Positions 9,548 through 19,238 of a stretch of 64,000 nt of DNA are shown here, one piece after another. Location of the stretch: assembly GCA_017849615.1 (NCBI GenBank), contig JAFIGS010000011.1:186001-250000 (forward strand). The letters are read 5' to 3'. Each line of letters begins with the position of its first letter. The stretch's first letter is position 1. The position numbers were made by a program, and so were the translations under genes. This DNA is from Pseudolabrys sp. GTDB lineage: Bacteria; Pseudomonadota; Alphaproteobacteria; Rhizobiales; Xanthobacteraceae. The notes under the pieces are model-generated. The model saw only the letters and a program-made list of their open reading frames with translations, had not been told where the DNA came from and searched no databases.

Positions 9548-9916
9548 TTAAGCGGCCTGCGCCGGAAGCGCGGCCTTCACCTTTTCGACGATGGCCGCAA
9601 AGGCCGCCGGCTCATTGATCGCGAGATCCGAGAGAACCTTGCGGTCGAGATTGAGGCCGGACTTGGTGAGGCCGTCGATGAAGCGCGAGTAGTTCAGGCC
9701 GAACGGACGCACGGCGGCGTTGAGGCGCTGGATCCAGAGGGCGCGGAACGTGCGCTTCTTGCGCTTGCGGTCGCGGAACGCGTACTGGCCGGCCTTCTCC
9801 ACCGCCTGCTTGGCGATGCGGATGGTGTTCTTGCGGCGGCCATAAAAGCCCTTGGCGGCCTTGTAGACTTTCTTGTGCTTGGCGTGGGCGGTGACGCCCC
9901 GTTTGACGCGGGCCAT
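9548..9916 (-). CDS. rplT: 50S ribosomal protein L20
   Basis: 122 aa, full length. It begins [17 protein letters not shown] and has the very basic N-terminal helix followed by the globular domain ([14 protein letters not shown]). L20 binds 23S rRNA early in 50S assembly and in many bacteria represses its own operon by binding the mRNA leader. It lies directly downstream of rpmI. Confidence 0.98.
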   Translation of the reverse strand: MARVKRGVTAHAKHKKVYKAAKGFYGRRKNTIRIAKQAVEKAGQYAFRDRKRKKRTFRALWIQRLNAAVRPFGLNYSRFIDGLTKSGLNLDRKVLSDLAINEPAAFAAIVEKVKAALPAQAA

Positions 9917-9975
9917 GATGAAACTCCTTCAGCTAAATCTGCAAACGTATGAGGGGATGACGATCAGGAAGCGGC

Positions 9976-10176
9976 TCAGCCGTTCGGCAGCCAGTACTTC
10001 TTGATGTTGTCGCCGTCGGTCTTGAACAGCACAGCGGTGCCGCGATGTTCGCGGATCTGCTTGGTCGTGCGCTTGATCATGCCGTGACGTTTGCCGGACT
10101 GCTGGAATTTCACCTTGCCGGTCGCGGTGATTTTGAAGCGCTTTTTGGCGCCCGATTTGGTCTTCAGCTTGGGCAT
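9976..10176 (-). CDS. rpmI: 50S ribosomal protein L35
   Basis: 66 aa, starting [15 protein letters not shown], with the usual basic composition and the KYWLPNG C-terminus. A strong Shine-Dalgarno (AGGAGA) precedes the ATG. It is followed by rplT after a 59-base gap. In most bacteria rpmI follows infC directly; here two opposite-strand genes intervene. Confidence 0.97.
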   Translation of the reverse strand: MPKLKTKSGAKKRFKITATGKVKFQQSGKRHGMIKRTTKQIREHRGTAVLFKTDGDNIKKYWLPNG

Positions 10177-10547
10177 TTTGCTCTCCTAAAGGCCGCTGGA
10201 TCGAACCACGGCCAAAATTCAGCCCAAGGCCAACAAGCCTTGAGCCGGTGCTCGGAATTGAGCGGGTATCGCCGCCACGGCAGCCCTTGTCGGCCGGTCG
10301 GCGAGAGCGCGGTGTATGCCAGAGGCGGCGGGGATTATCAACAGGATCGCGGCGCTGCCAGTATTCGGCGCCGGCGACCGCGGTCGTGGCGCCGAGTGAC
10401 AGTAATCCGGCCCAAATTTTCTCAATTCGCAAGGAAAATCATAGTCTTGGTGAGTTGCGATGACCGGCCCGATCAGTTATGTTCCATTTACATTCACAAT
10501 ATCGGAGGCTGGGCCGCCGCGGCGCGCGCATAGAGGAGCGTATTCAC
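10177..10547. other. Non-coding gap with divergent promoters
   Basis: This 371-base gap separates rpmI (leftward) from the methyltransferase gene (rightward). It must hold the rpmI-rplT-pheS promoter, because infC lies on the other side of two opposite-strand genes. It also holds the methyltransferase promoter at 10455-10483. The right half is clearly richer in A/T than the surroundings. An L20-binding leader could lie next to rpmI, but I could not fold it reliably. Confidence 0.5.
10455..10483 (+). promoter_or_regulatory. Predicted sigma-70 promoter of the methyltransferase gene
   Basis: TTGCGA (10455-10460), a 17-base spacer, then TATGTT (10478-10483). The predicted start is about 55 bases upstream of the chosen GTG. 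The match is fair but not perfect. Confidence 0.45.
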
Positions 10548-11513
10548 GTGAATATATCGGTCAATTATTCTGAGATAAATCAAGCAAAGGTCGATTTCAC
10601 CGACCTATATACATCAAAAGACCCAAGGAACTACTTCAAGTATCTTGGGCAACTCGACTATATCATCCCTCATCTCGCGCAGCCGATCTTCGCCCAGTTG
10701 ATCCGGGCCCGACAGGAGACCCAGGCGGAACCGGTCACGGTGCTGGATGTAGGCTGCTCCTATGCCATCAACGGCGCGCTCATGAAGTTCGCCATCGACT
10801 ATGAGGCGCTGCGCCAGCGGTACACCGCGCCGTCGCTGCAGGCGCTGAGCAGTGCCGAAATGCTCGAGCATGACCGGCACTTCTATCAGTCCTGGCCACG
10901 GCACCCGGGTGTCCGGGTGATCGGCCTCGATGTCTCGGAGAATGCCGTTCGCTATGCCGAGGATGCCGGCATCCTAGATCACGGCCTTGCCATCGATCTG
11001 GAGAGCCGCGACCCGACCGCGGCGGAAGCGGCGATCCTGGAGAAGGTCGATCTGATCGTCTCGACCGGCTGCGTCGGCTACGTGACGTCCAAGACGTTCC
11101 AGCGCATCGCCAAGGTGGCGCGCAAGGGCCGCGAGGCCTGGGCCGCCAATTTCGTGCTGCGCATGTTCCCGTTCGACGACATCGACCGGACGCTGGCGAC
11201 GCAGGGGCTGGTCACCGAGCGTTACGAGGGCGCGACGTTCGTGCAGCGCCGCTTTGCCGACCGCGACGAGATGGAAAAGGCAATCACCGCGGTCGAGGCG
11301 CGCGGTCTCGATACCGATGGCTTCGAAACCGAGGGCCTGTATCACTCCAACCTGTTCGTCTCGCGTCCGCCGCAGGAAGCCAAGCGCCGTCCGATTCAGG
11401 AACTGGTGACAGTGGTCAGTGGTGCCAACAAGCTGTGGTCGGTCGGCACCAATGTGCTCGGCAGCTACGGCCAGGCGGTGCGCCAGGCGGCCCGGTCGCG
11501 GCGGCCGGCTTAG
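10548..11513 (+). CDS. Class I SAM-dependent methyltransferase
   Basis: 321 aa from the GTG at 10548, which is preceded by AGAGGAG at a 9-base spacing; an upstream ATG (10479) lacks this signal. Motif I (VTVLDVGCSYAINGA) and motif II (VRVIGLDVSENAV) fit a Rossmann-fold methyltransferase, and VDLIVSTGCVGYV fits motif IV. The substrate is unknown. The 5' end is A/T-rich, unlike most neighbours, which could reflect transfer. It lies between rpmI and infC on the opposite strand. Confidence 0.75.
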   Translation: MNISVNYSEINQAKVDFTDLYTSKDPRNYFKYLGQLDYIIPHLAQPIFAQLIRARQETQAEPVTVLDVGCSYAINGALMKFAIDYEALRQRYTAPSLQALSSAEMLEHDRHFYQSWPRHPGVRVIGLDVSENAVRYAEDAGILDHGLAIDLESRDPTAAEAAILEKVDLIVSTGCVGYVTSKTFQRIAKVARKGREAWAANFVLRMFPFDDIDRTLATQGLVTERYEGATFVQRRFADRDEMEKAITAVEARGLDTDGFETEGLYHSNLFVSRPPQEAKRRPIQELVTVVSGANKLWSVGTNVLGSYGQAVRQAARSRRPA

Positions 11514-11638
11514 CGCGCAGCGCAGAACCAAACGGTGCGCGCGGCGTTGGGGGCCGGTCGGCTTCAGCCGCAGCGCGCTACCGCAGGGTTGCGAGCGATG
11601 CGGTGTAAAATCGCCCCGATTCTGGAGGGCGACCGACC

Positions 11639-12070
11639 GTGACATTCTCGATCAAATTCGCTGGCATCGCGCTGGCTCTGATCTTTGCCGCAGTCGCGCC
11701 CGCGCGGGCGGCGCCGCATGACGGGCAATGGTCCGTGGTGATCATCACCGAAAAAGGCAACTGCGATCAGGCCTATCGCTACGAAGTAGCGGTCGATGAC
11801 GGCAAGCTGAGCTATGCCGGCCGCGAGCAGGTCAGCCTTTCGGGGACTGTCGCCGGTAATGGCGCGGTCAAGGTCAGTATCCGCCTCGGCGAGCAGGGCG
11901 CCACCGGCTCCGGCAAACTGTCCGGCGCGAGCGGCTCCGGCACCTGGCAAGGGACGGGCAACAACGGCGCTGGGAAGCGGAGAAGCGATAACCCGTCTCC
12001 GATCGAAACAAAAAACGCGCCGGTTTTCCGGCGCGTTTTTTTTAATTCGGATCGAGGACCGCTGAATTAA
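11639..12070 (+). CDS. Small secreted protein with an apparently frameshifted C-terminus
   Basis: Starts at a GTG preceded by TGGAGGG. The first 24 residues are a signal peptide ending in ARAAP. The mature part ([22 protein letters not shown] ... LSGTV ... GSGTWQG) resembles small heme/large-subunit-like secreted proteins of Rhizobiales with unknown function. After [10 protein letters not shown] the frame reads KRRSDNPSP and continues through a transcription terminator. In the other frame the bases at 11971-11991 read W-E-A-E-K-R-stop, a plausible ancestral end. So a one-base loss (or two-base gain) near 11965-11971, or a sequencing error, is likely. Confidence 0.55.
   Translation: MTFSIKFAGIALALIFAAVAPARAAPHDGQWSVVIITEKGNCDQAYRYEVAVDDGKLSYAGREQVSLSGTVAGNGAVKVSIRLGEQGATGSGKLSGASGSGTWQGTGNNGAGKRRSDNPSPIETKNAPVFRRVFFNSDRGPLN
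12010..12043. terminator. Bidirectional intrinsic terminator
   Basis: A perfect 14-base inverted repeat (A6-CGCGCCGG, loop TTTT, CCGGCGCG-T6) with T-runs on both strands. It separates the secreted-protein gene from the convergent infC and can end both transcripts. Confidence 0.9.
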
Positions 12071-12606
12071 CGCGGCGCCAGCAGCATGACCATTTGGCGT
12101 CCTTCGAAGCGCGGTTCCGACTCGACCTTGGAAATCTTGTCGGTGTCTTCCTTCACCCGCTGCAGCAGCTTGTAACCGAGTTCCTGGTGCGCCATTTCGC
12201 GGCCGCGGAAACGCAAGGTGATCTTGACCTTGTCGCCTTCCTCGAAGAACCGCTGCATCGAGCGCATCTTCACCTGGTAATCGTGATCGTCGATCATCGG
12301 GCGGAGCTTGATCTCCTTGATCTCGACGACCTTCTGCTTCTTGCGGGCTTCCGCGGCCTTCTTCTGCGCCTGGAATTTGTATTTGCCGTAATCCAGAATC
12401 TTGGCGACAGGCGGCGTGGAATTCGGGGCGATCTCGACGAGATCAAGCCCGGCCGCCTGGGCTAGCCCAATGGCGGTTTCGGTGGTGACGACACCTTTGT
12501 TTTCACCGGTGGCATCGATCAGCTGAACCTCGCGGGAGCGGATCTCTTCATTGACGCGCGGACCATCCTTCGGGGCGGGCATCGCGGCTTTCATCGGACG
12601 ACGAAT
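12067..12606 (-). CDS. infC: Translation initiation factor IF-3 (AUU start)
   Basis: About 179 aa. It has the IF3-N domain ([17 protein letters not shown]), a Lys-rich linker ([14 protein letters not shown]) and the IF3-C domain ([25 protein letters not shown]). The first ATG is at 12594, but a Shine-Dalgarno AGGAGA lies 8-9 bases before an ATT at 12604-12606 that is in frame (ATT-CGT-CGT-CCG-ATG). IF-3 proteins commonly begin with the residues Arg-Arg-Pro encoded here. An AUU start is the known basis of IF-3 autoregulation, because IF-3 rejects non-canonical starts. The adjacent terminator (12010-12043) ends the gene. Confidence 0.93.
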   Translation of the reverse strand: MRRPMKAAMPAPKDGPRVNEEIRSREVQLIDATGENKGVVTTETAIGLAQAAGLDLVEIAPNSTPPVAKILDYGKYKFQAQKKAAEARKKQKVVEIKEIKLRPMIDDHDYQVKMRSMQRFFEEGDKVKITLRFRGREMAHQELGYKLLQRVKEDTDKISKVESEPRFEGRQMVMLLAPR

Positions 12607-12827
12607 GGCACTTCTCTCCTCTGCTGTTGAAACGATGGGCGACTATAGCATCGGGCTCTTTTCGAGTCCAAAAGGCCAAGCCGTCCATGACTAAAGATCG
12701 GTATCGGGCGCCGATAAGTCAACGCGGGTTCCGGCCGGTTTTGCCGCCCATGGCGCACGGCGGGCCTCCCGGAAGGGCCAAGGGGGCCCTGGCGGGCCTG
12801 CCGCAGCGCAGGCGGGGTTCCCCGGCG

Positions 12828-14030
12828 TCAGCGGTCGCGCGCCAGCAGCGAGGTGTAGACGCCGCGGATCGCCTCGGCGACGCTCGACGGCGAGAACATG
12901 AACTCGGCGAACTGCCGCGCGCGGGCGCCGAGCGCCTCGGCGGTGGTGGCGTCGAGCGCCAGCGCGGCGACGGTCGCGCGCGCCAGTTCATTGGCGTTAC
13001 CCGGCCGCACGATCCAGCCGGTGCGCAGGTCCTCGCGCATGCGCGGGGGCGCCAGCACATTCTCCGGCAGCGCGCCGACGGTCGTGGTGACGACGGGGCG
13101 GCCCATGGCCTGGCCTTCGGCGGCGGCGCGTCCGGTGAGCGGCGCCTGCAGCGACGGCACGACGACGACATCGGCGGCCGCGAGCGCGGTCGGCATGTCG
13201 AGGCAATGGCCGGCGATGCGGATCAGGGTGTCGATGCCGTGCTCGCGGGCGCGTTTCGCCAGCGCGTGGCGATAGGCCGGATTGGCGCGGTCGTCGCCGG
13301 CGAAGACGAAGGCGATATTGCGGCTGCCGTTGGCCACCATCAGCCGCGCCGCATCGACCATGACCATCTGGCCGTTCCACGGCGCCAGCCGTCCGGACAC
13401 CAGTACGATACGCATGTGCGGCAGCACGCCCCACGCCCGCCGCATGGCGGCGACGCGGTCGGGATTGACGAGCGTCGGCGAAAATCTCTCGGTATCGACC
13501 GCGCGCGGGATCACGGTGATGCGTTCGCCCGGAATCCGGTAACGCTCGATCATCGCGCGGGACACATAGCTCGACGGCGCGATGACGCGGTCGCCGAGCG
13601 CCAGCGGCCGCTGCAGGAAGGTCTGCAGCGATGAGTTGGCCGGCAGGCGGTCGGGAAACGACGTCACGGTATAGACCGGCTGGCGCGCGGTGGCGGACAG
13701 CGCGCTGCGCGCGGCGGCGGCGCAATGCGCGTGCATGATGTCGATGCGTTCGCCGGCGATGAGCTGTTGCAGATGCCGCGTGTTGCCGCTCACGCGCAGC
13801 GGATTGATCGTGTCGGTCGTCATCGGCAGCCATTCGCCGCCGAAGGCGCGCAGTTCGCCGACCAGCGGGCCGTCGCCGCCGGCGACGATGGCGCGTGCGC
13901 CGGCCTTGAGCAGCGTCAGCGCGATCTCGACCGCGGCCTGGCCGACGGCGTCATCGCGCAGCGACGGAACCATTTGCAGGATGGTGGCCCCGGCGAGCGA
14001 GCGCGGCCGGTCCTGCCGCGGCTGCGGCAT
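12828..14030 (-). CDS. Family 4 glycosyltransferase
   Basis: About 400 aa with a GT-B fold. The N-terminal domain starts ATILQMVPSLRDDAVGQAAVEIA, and [12 protein letters not shown] is the usual conserved His region. In the C-terminal nucleotide-sugar domain I see VIPRAVDTERFSP, VLVSGRLAPWNGQ, VVVPSLQAPLTGRAAAEGQAMGRPVV and the late Glu (G-R-A-A-A-E). The E-x7-E motif of GT4 is partly altered. It may act in envelope polysaccharide synthesis. A TTG at 14084 would add 18 Pro/Gln-rich residues; the ATG is preferred. Confidence 0.8.
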   Translation of the reverse strand: MPQPRQDRPRSLAGATILQMVPSLRDDAVGQAAVEIALTLLKAGARAIVAGGDGPLVGELRAFGGEWLPMTTDTINPLRVSGNTRHLQQLIAGERIDIMHAHCAAAARSALSATARQPVYTVTSFPDRLPANSSLQTFLQRPLALGDRVIAPSSYVSRAMIERYRIPGERITVIPRAVDTERFSPTLVNPDRVAAMRRAWGVLPHMRIVLVSGRLAPWNGQMVMVDAARLMVANGSRNIAFVFAGDDRANPAYRHALAKRAREHGIDTLIRIAGHCLDMPTALAAADVVVVPSLQAPLTGRAAAEGQAMGRPVVTTTVGALPENVLAPPRMREDLRTGWIVRPGNANELARATVAALALDATTAEALGARARQFAEFMFSPSSVAEAIRGVYTSLLARDR

Positions 14031-14126
14031 AGGCTGCGGCCCCTTGCGTTGCGGGGCCGGTTGCGGCGAAAACTGAATGGCCAAGCGGTCTTCACCCTCA
14101 ACCGGTCAATCGCCCTCGAAGGAAGT

Positions 14127-14921
14127 ATGAGCGAAATCCCAGTCACGAATCTGGCGGTCGAATCGCCTCACAGGACCATTGCCGTGCGCGCGCGCGAGGG
14201 CAAGACCCAAGGATCGGGCGAAGCGCAGCACAAGCCCGGCCTGGTCTGGCTCGGCGGTTTCAAGTCGGACATGAAGGGCACCAAGGCGGTAGCCCTGGAT
14301 GCCTGGGCGGAGGCCGAGGGCCGCGCCTGCCTGCGCTTCGATTATTCCGGTCACGGCGAATCGGGCGGCCGCTTCGAGGACGGCACCATCGGCCAGTGGC
14401 TCGAGGAAAGCCTGGCGGTGGTGACGCGGTTCGCCAAGGGGCCGCAGGTGCTGATCGGCTCGTCGATGGGCGGCTGGATCGCTTTATTGTTGGCGGCACA
14501 ACTACGAAAGTTGAAAGGATCTGCGCCGCAACTGGCTGGCATGGTGCTGATCGCGCCGGCGGTGGACTTCACCGAAGCGCTGATGTGGAAGGCCTTCTCC
14601 GACGACATCAAGCGCGAGATCGAAACCAAAGGCTTCTGGACGCGGCCGTCGGAATACGATCCGGTCGGTTATCCGATCACGAGGGCGCTGATCGAGGATG
14701 GCCGCAAGCATCTGATGATGGGCGGCATGATCGAGCCGGGCTGTCCGGTGCATATCCTGCAGGGCGTGCAGGACCCGGACGTGCCGTGGCAGCATGCGGT
14801 CGAGCTGATATCGCGCATCGCGCGCGACGATGTGGTGCTGACCTTGATCAAGGACGGCGACCATCGCCTGTCGCGGGCCGAGGATCTGGAACGGCTGATC
14901 GCGGCGGTGAAGGAGTTTTGA
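14127..14921 (+). CDS. Alpha/beta hydrolase
   Basis: 264 aa from an ATG preceded by GAAGGAAG. The nucleophile elbow is IGSSMGGW (Ser at about residue 114). The probable acid is in GVQDPDVP and the catalytic His in DGDHRLS. W-L-G-G-F-K-S-D-M and R-F-D-Y-S-G-H-G-E-S-G give the oxyanion region, close to the ABHD10/serine-aminopeptidase-like group. No signal peptide is visible. It is divergent from the glycosyltransferase; the substrate is unknown. Confidence 0.82.
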   Translation: MSEIPVTNLAVESPHRTIAVRAREGKTQGSGEAQHKPGLVWLGGFKSDMKGTKAVALDAWAEAEGRACLRFDYSGHGESGGRFEDGTIGQWLEESLAVVTRFAKGPQVLIGSSMGGWIALLLAAQLRKLKGSAPQLAGMVLIAPAVDFTEALMWKAFSDDIKREIETKGFWTRPSEYDPVGYPITRALIEDGRKHLMMGGMIEPGCPVHILQGVQDPDVPWQHAVELISRIARDDVVLTLIKDGDHRLSRAEDLERLIAAVKEF

Positions 14922-14924
14922 CTT

Positions 14925-14999
14925 GTAGCCCGCATGGAGCGAAGCGCAATGCGGGGCGGTCTGTCCCGGATTTCGCTTCGCTTCATCCGGGCTACGACA
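14925..14999. repeat. Palindromic repeat after the hydrolase gene
   Basis: GTAGCCCGCATGGAGCGAAGC at the left and GCTTCATCCGGGCTAC at the right are inverted arms, with GTCCCGGATTTCGCTTCG inside. It is a known type of repeat in Rhizobiales (TAGCCCG...CGGGCTA). It overlaps the 3' end of queG. Confidence 0.6.
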
Positions 15000-16203
15000 A
15001 CGCGACGCTCCATTCTTCTCTTACGCTCACATCCTCATCGTCACGCTTCATCGCCTCGAATGCCTCGCGCGGTTTCAATCGCGATAGCGCCCACACCGCC
15101 GCGCCGCGCACCAGCGGCGACGCATCGTCGAGCAATCGTTCGGCTTCCGGCGCCAGCGTCGCATCGCCCGAATTGCCAATGGCATACAGCACATTGCGCA
15201 CGAAGCGGTCGCGGCCGGTGCGCTTGATCGACGTTTTCGAGAACAGGGTGCGGAATTGCGCATCGTCGAGGCGGGCGAGGTCGGAGAGCTTCGGGGCGCG
15301 GAGTGTATCGCGGGCGGCGAGCTTGGCCTCGCGGCCGGCCTGCGCGAACTTGTTCCACGGGCACACGGCGAGACAATCGTCGCAGCCGTAAATGCGATTG
15401 CCCATCAGCGGGCGCAGATCGCGCGGTATCGGACCTTTGTGCTCGATGGTGAGATAGGACACGCAGCGCCGCGCATCGAGCCGATAAGGTTCGGGGAACG
15501 CAGCCGTCGGGCAGGCGTCGAGACAGGCGCGGCATGAGCCGCAACTGTCAGATACGGCTTCGTCCGCCGGCAAGTCGAGCGTGGTGAAAATCGCGCCGAG
15601 AAACAACCACGAGCCATAGTCGCGCGACACGAGGTTCGTATGCTTGCCCTGCCAGCCGAGGCCGGCCTTGGCGGCAAGCGGCTTTTCCATCACCGCCGCG
15701 GTGTCGACGAACACCTTCACGTCGCCGCCGGCATTGGCGACCAGCCAGCGCGCGATCTCCTTGAGCCGCGTCTTGATCAGGTCGTGATAGTCGTCGCCCT
15801 TGGCATAGACAGAGATGCCGGCGCGGTCGCGCTGCTGCAGAACATCGAGCGGATTACAGTCGGGCCCGTAATTCATGCCGAGCATGATGACGGAGCGCAC
15901 ATCCGGCCACAGCGCCAGCGGCGAGCCGCGGCGTTCGGCGGTCGTCTCCAGCCACGCCATGTCGCCATGCGCGCCGTCGGCGAGAAAGCGTTCGAGCCGT
16001 GCTTTGGTTTCCTGCGCCGCATCGGGCCGCGTCACGCCGGCGACATCGAAGCCGCGTTCCTGCGCCTTCGCGATCAGCGCCGTCTTGATCGCCCCTGCCT
16101 TCTTCCTCTCCCCATTGGGGAGAGGGCCGGGGTGAGGGGGGTACTGAGTATCGATGGTTTGTAACCCCTCACCCGGATCGCTTCGCGATCCGACCTCTCC
16201 CAA
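14992..16203 (-). CDS. queG: Epoxyqueuosine reductase (start uncertain)
   Basis: Catalyses the last step of queuosine synthesis, the cobalamin-dependent reduction of epoxyqueuosine in tRNA. It has [14 protein letters not shown] near the N-terminus and two 4Fe-4S motifs ([16 protein letters not shown] and [11 protein letters not shown]). A C-terminal HEAT-like part ([16 protein letters not shown] ... [20 protein letters not shown]) follows. Family homology begins at [20 protein letters not shown] (about 16115). No ATG, GTG or TTG lies there in frame; the codons upstream come from a palindromic repeat (16098-16214). The nearest in-frame start is a TTG (16201-16203), and an ATG lies at 16365 inside the upstream gene. 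The repeat may have displaced the native start. Confidence 0.8.
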   Translation of the reverse strand: MGEVGSRSDPGEGLQTIDTQYPPHPGPLPNGERKKAGAIKTALIAKAQERGFDVAGVTRPDAAQETKARLERFLADGAHGDMAWLETTAERRGSPLALWPDVRSVIMLGMNYGPDCNPLDVLQQRDRAGISVYAKGDDYHDLIKTRLKEIARWLVANAGGDVKVFVDTAAVMEKPLAAKAGLGWQGKHTNLVSRDYGSWLFLGAIFTTLDLPADEAVSDSCGSCRACLDACPTAAFPEPYRLDARRCVSYLTIEHKGPIPRDLRPLMGNRIYGCDDCLAVCPWNKFAQAGREAKLAARDTLRAPKLSDLARLDDAQFRTLFSKTSIKRTGRDRFVRNVLYAIGNSGDATLAPEAERLLDDASPLVRGAAVWALSRLKPREAFEAMKRDDEDVSVREEWSVALS

Positions 16204-16214
16204 TGGGAGAGGTG
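16098..16214. repeat. Palindromic repeat at the queG 5' end
   Basis: Inverted arms CTCTCCCCATTGGGGAGAG (16108-16126) and CCTCTCCCAATGGGAGAGG (16194-16212) enclose GGTGAGGGG...CCCCTCACC and a small hairpin ATCGCTTCGCGAT. It lies between the FzlA-like gene and queG, and queG must be translated through it. Confidence 0.75.
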
Positions 16215-16235
16215 AAGAAGAGGAAGCGCTGTTTG

Positions 16236-16928
16236 TCAGAAGTCCAGATCGGCGTAATGCTTGGCCGGTGGAATGCCGGCCAGCGTTTCCGACAGCAGCG
16301 GACGGAACGACGGGCGCGATTTCACCCGCGCGTACCAGACCTTTGCTGCCTCGTCCTCGTTCCACGGTACATCGCCCAGATAATCGACCGATGACAGATG
16401 CGCCGCCGCCGCCAGATCGGCGAGGCTGAGGCGGTCGCCGGCCAGCCAGTTTCGCGAACGCGCCAGCCAGCCGACATAGGCCAGATGATAGCGGATATTG
16501 TGACGCGCGGCGCGCAAGGACGCGGTGTCCGGCGGGCCGCCGCCTTGCTCCAGCGTCATGTGGCGCTTGAACACGCGTTCGGTGACCAGGGGGCCGGAGA
16601 CCTCGGCGTGGAATTTGTCGTTGAACCAGGACGCCAGCCGGCGGACCTCCACCCGATCGCGCGGCTCGAACGGTAACAAACCGTTAACGCCGTCCGGCGG
16701 CTCGTGGGTCTCTTCGATGAACTCGGCGATGATCGAGGCGCCGGGCACCGGCGGGATTCCGTCGGTGATCAGCACGGGAATCGTGCCGGCCGGATTGAGC
16801 ACCAGGAACTCCTCGCGCCGCTCCCAGAATCGCTCCTCCACCAGTCGCGCGTCGATGTCGTACTCGCCGAGGACCAGGCGGACAAAGCGGGACAGCGGGC
16901 AAAGCGGTTGTTGCAGCAGGGTCAGCAT
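16236..16928 (-). CDS. fzlA: GST-fold protein, probably the FtsZ-binding FzlA
   Basis: About 230 aa. The thioredoxin-like N-terminal domain ([21 protein letters not shown]) has [23 protein letters not shown]. The helical C-terminal domain carries the D-R-L-S-L-A-D motif and ends [13 protein letters not shown]. This conserved tail and the C-P-L-S-R active-site region are typical of FzlA, a GST-like regulator of FtsZ curvature in Caulobacter. The GST Ser/Tyr catalytic residue is not clear, which fits a non-catalytic role. It lies divergent from uppP. Frames starting further upstream read through an unrelated Ala/Pro-rich segment, so 16928 is chosen. Confidence 0.75.
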   Translation of the reverse strand: MLTLLQQPLCPLSRFVRLVLGEYDIDARLVEERFWERREEFLVLNPAGTIPVLITDGIPPVPGASIIAEFIEETHEPPDGVNGLLPFEPRDRVEVRRLASWFNDKFHAEVSGPLVTERVFKRHMTLEQGGGPPDTASLRAARHNIRYHLAYVGWLARSRNWLAGDRLSLADLAAAAHLSSVDYLGDVPWNEDEAAKVWYARVKSRPSFRPLLSETLAGIPPAKHYADLDF

Positions 16929-17147
16929 GAAGGGCCCGGGGCAGGCAAATCGGGGTGGGGCAGGGACGCAGCGCGTCCCGGCCAATTGGACCTCTGCTCT
17001 ATATAACGAAACTCCTCCGCGCAAATTGAGCGTAAAGAATGGCGCAGATCATTCTTTTTCCAATTGCCAGCGCGGCAGCTTCTAAGCCAAAAGCGCGCAG
17101 TTTCGTCGTCCCCTCCCGCGCCTTCCCATCTTCCGGAGTTACGCCTC

Positions 17148-17987
<840 letters not shown>

Positions 17988-17997
17988 CCAGGGGCGC

Positions 17998-19161
17998 TCA
18001 GATATTGCGCCGCTTGTCGTCGTAGCTGTCGTAAAGGATGTCGCGGCTGATGCCGCCGATATCCCTGACGCCGGTGAGCGACATCGACACGCGCAACTCC
18101 TCGCGGATGAGGCCGAGCGCCTTGGCGACGCCTTCCTCACCCATGGCGGCGAGGCCGTAGAGATAGGCGCGGCCGATGAAGCAGCCCTTGGCGCCGAGCG
18201 CGAGCGCCTTGAGCACGTCCTGCCCGCCGCGAATGCCGCTGTCGAGAAACACTTCAAGCCTGTCGCCGACCGCTTCGGCGATGTCCGGCAGCACGGTGAT
18301 GGTGCCTGGCGTGCCGTCGAGCTGACGGCCGCCATGGTTCGACACCACGATGCCGTCGGCCCCTTCATTGGCTGCGAGCTTGGCGTCTTCGGGATCGAGA
18401 ATGCCCTTGATGACCAGCTTGCCGGGCCAGCGCTTGCGCAGCCAGGCGATGTCCTTCCACGACAAGGTCGGATCGAGATTGTCGCCGCCCCAGCGGCCGG
18501 CGGCCCAGATGCCGCCTTTCTTCTTCAGGTAATGGTCGATATTGCCGAACGACTTGCGCTTGCCCATCAGCACGCTGGCGAGCCAGCCGGGCTTCGATAT
18601 AAGGTCGAACACATTGCCCGGCGTGATGCGCGGCGGCACGGTGAGGCCGTTCTTGATGTCGCAATGGCGCTGGCCGCGCATCGGCAGGTCGACGGTGACG
18701 AACAGCGCGGTGCAGCCGGCGGCCTTGGCGCGCTCGACCACTTCCTCGCTGAAGCCGCGATCCTTGAAGACGTAAAGCTGGAACCAGAACGGCCCCTTGA
18801 TCGCCGAGCGGACGTCCTCGATCGAGCAGATCGACATGGTCGAGAGCGTGAAACGGATGCCGGCGGCTTCGGCGGCGCGGGCGGCGAGCATCTCGCCGTC
18901 GCCATGCATCAGCCCGGTGAGGCCGGTCGGCGCGATGGCCACCGGCATCGACACCTCCTCGCCGAGCATCGTCGTTTTCAGATCGCGCGTCGCGGCGTCG
19001 ATCAGCACGCGCTGGCGAAAGCGGATGGCGTTGATGTCGTTGCGGTTGTTGGCGAGCGATAGCTGGTCGTAGGAACCGTGGTCGATATATTCGAAGATCG
19101 CTTTGGGCACCTTGCGCCTAGCAAGCTGGCGCAGGTCTTCGACATTGGTGATGACCGGCAT
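17998..19161 (-). CDS. FMN alpha-hydroxyacid dehydrogenase, LldD type
   Basis: 387 aa. An FMN-dependent TIM-barrel enzyme oxidising L-lactate or a related 2-hydroxyacid. The active-site region IVVSNHGGRQLDGTPGT contains the catalytic His and substrate-binding Arg; IAPTGLTGLMHGDGE and FWFQLYVFKDRGF bind FMN. GCTALFVTVDLPMRGQR is also typical. Sequence alone cannot separate lactate dehydrogenase from glycolate, mandelate or related oxidases. Confidence 0.87.
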   Translation of the reverse strand: MPVITNVEDLRQLARRKVPKAIFEYIDHGSYDQLSLANNRNDINAIRFRQRVLIDAATRDLKTTMLGEEVSMPVAIAPTGLTGLMHGDGEMLAARAAEAAGIRFTLSTMSICSIEDVRSAIKGPFWFQLYVFKDRGFSEEVVERAKAAGCTALFVTVDLPMRGQRHCDIKNGLTVPPRITPGNVFDLISKPGWLASVLMGKRKSFGNIDHYLKKKGGIWAAGRWGGDNLDPTLSWKDIAWLRKRWPGKLVIKGILDPEDAKLAANEGADGIVVSNHGGRQLDGTPGTITVLPDIAEAVGDRLEVFLDSGIRGGQDVLKALALGAKGCFIGRAYLYGLAAMGEEGVAKALGLIREELRVSMSLTGVRDIGGISRDILYDSYDDKRRNI

Positions 19162-19238
19162 TTCACTCCCCGTATGGTGTCGCGTCGCGATCCCGCCGGC
19201 TCTGCGTCCGGCTTGGTGGAGGGGATCGCGTCAGAAGG

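Noticed and set aside
10177-10450. L20-binding leader before rpmI
   Set aside because: I could not fold a convincing pseudoknot by eye; left as an unassigned gap.
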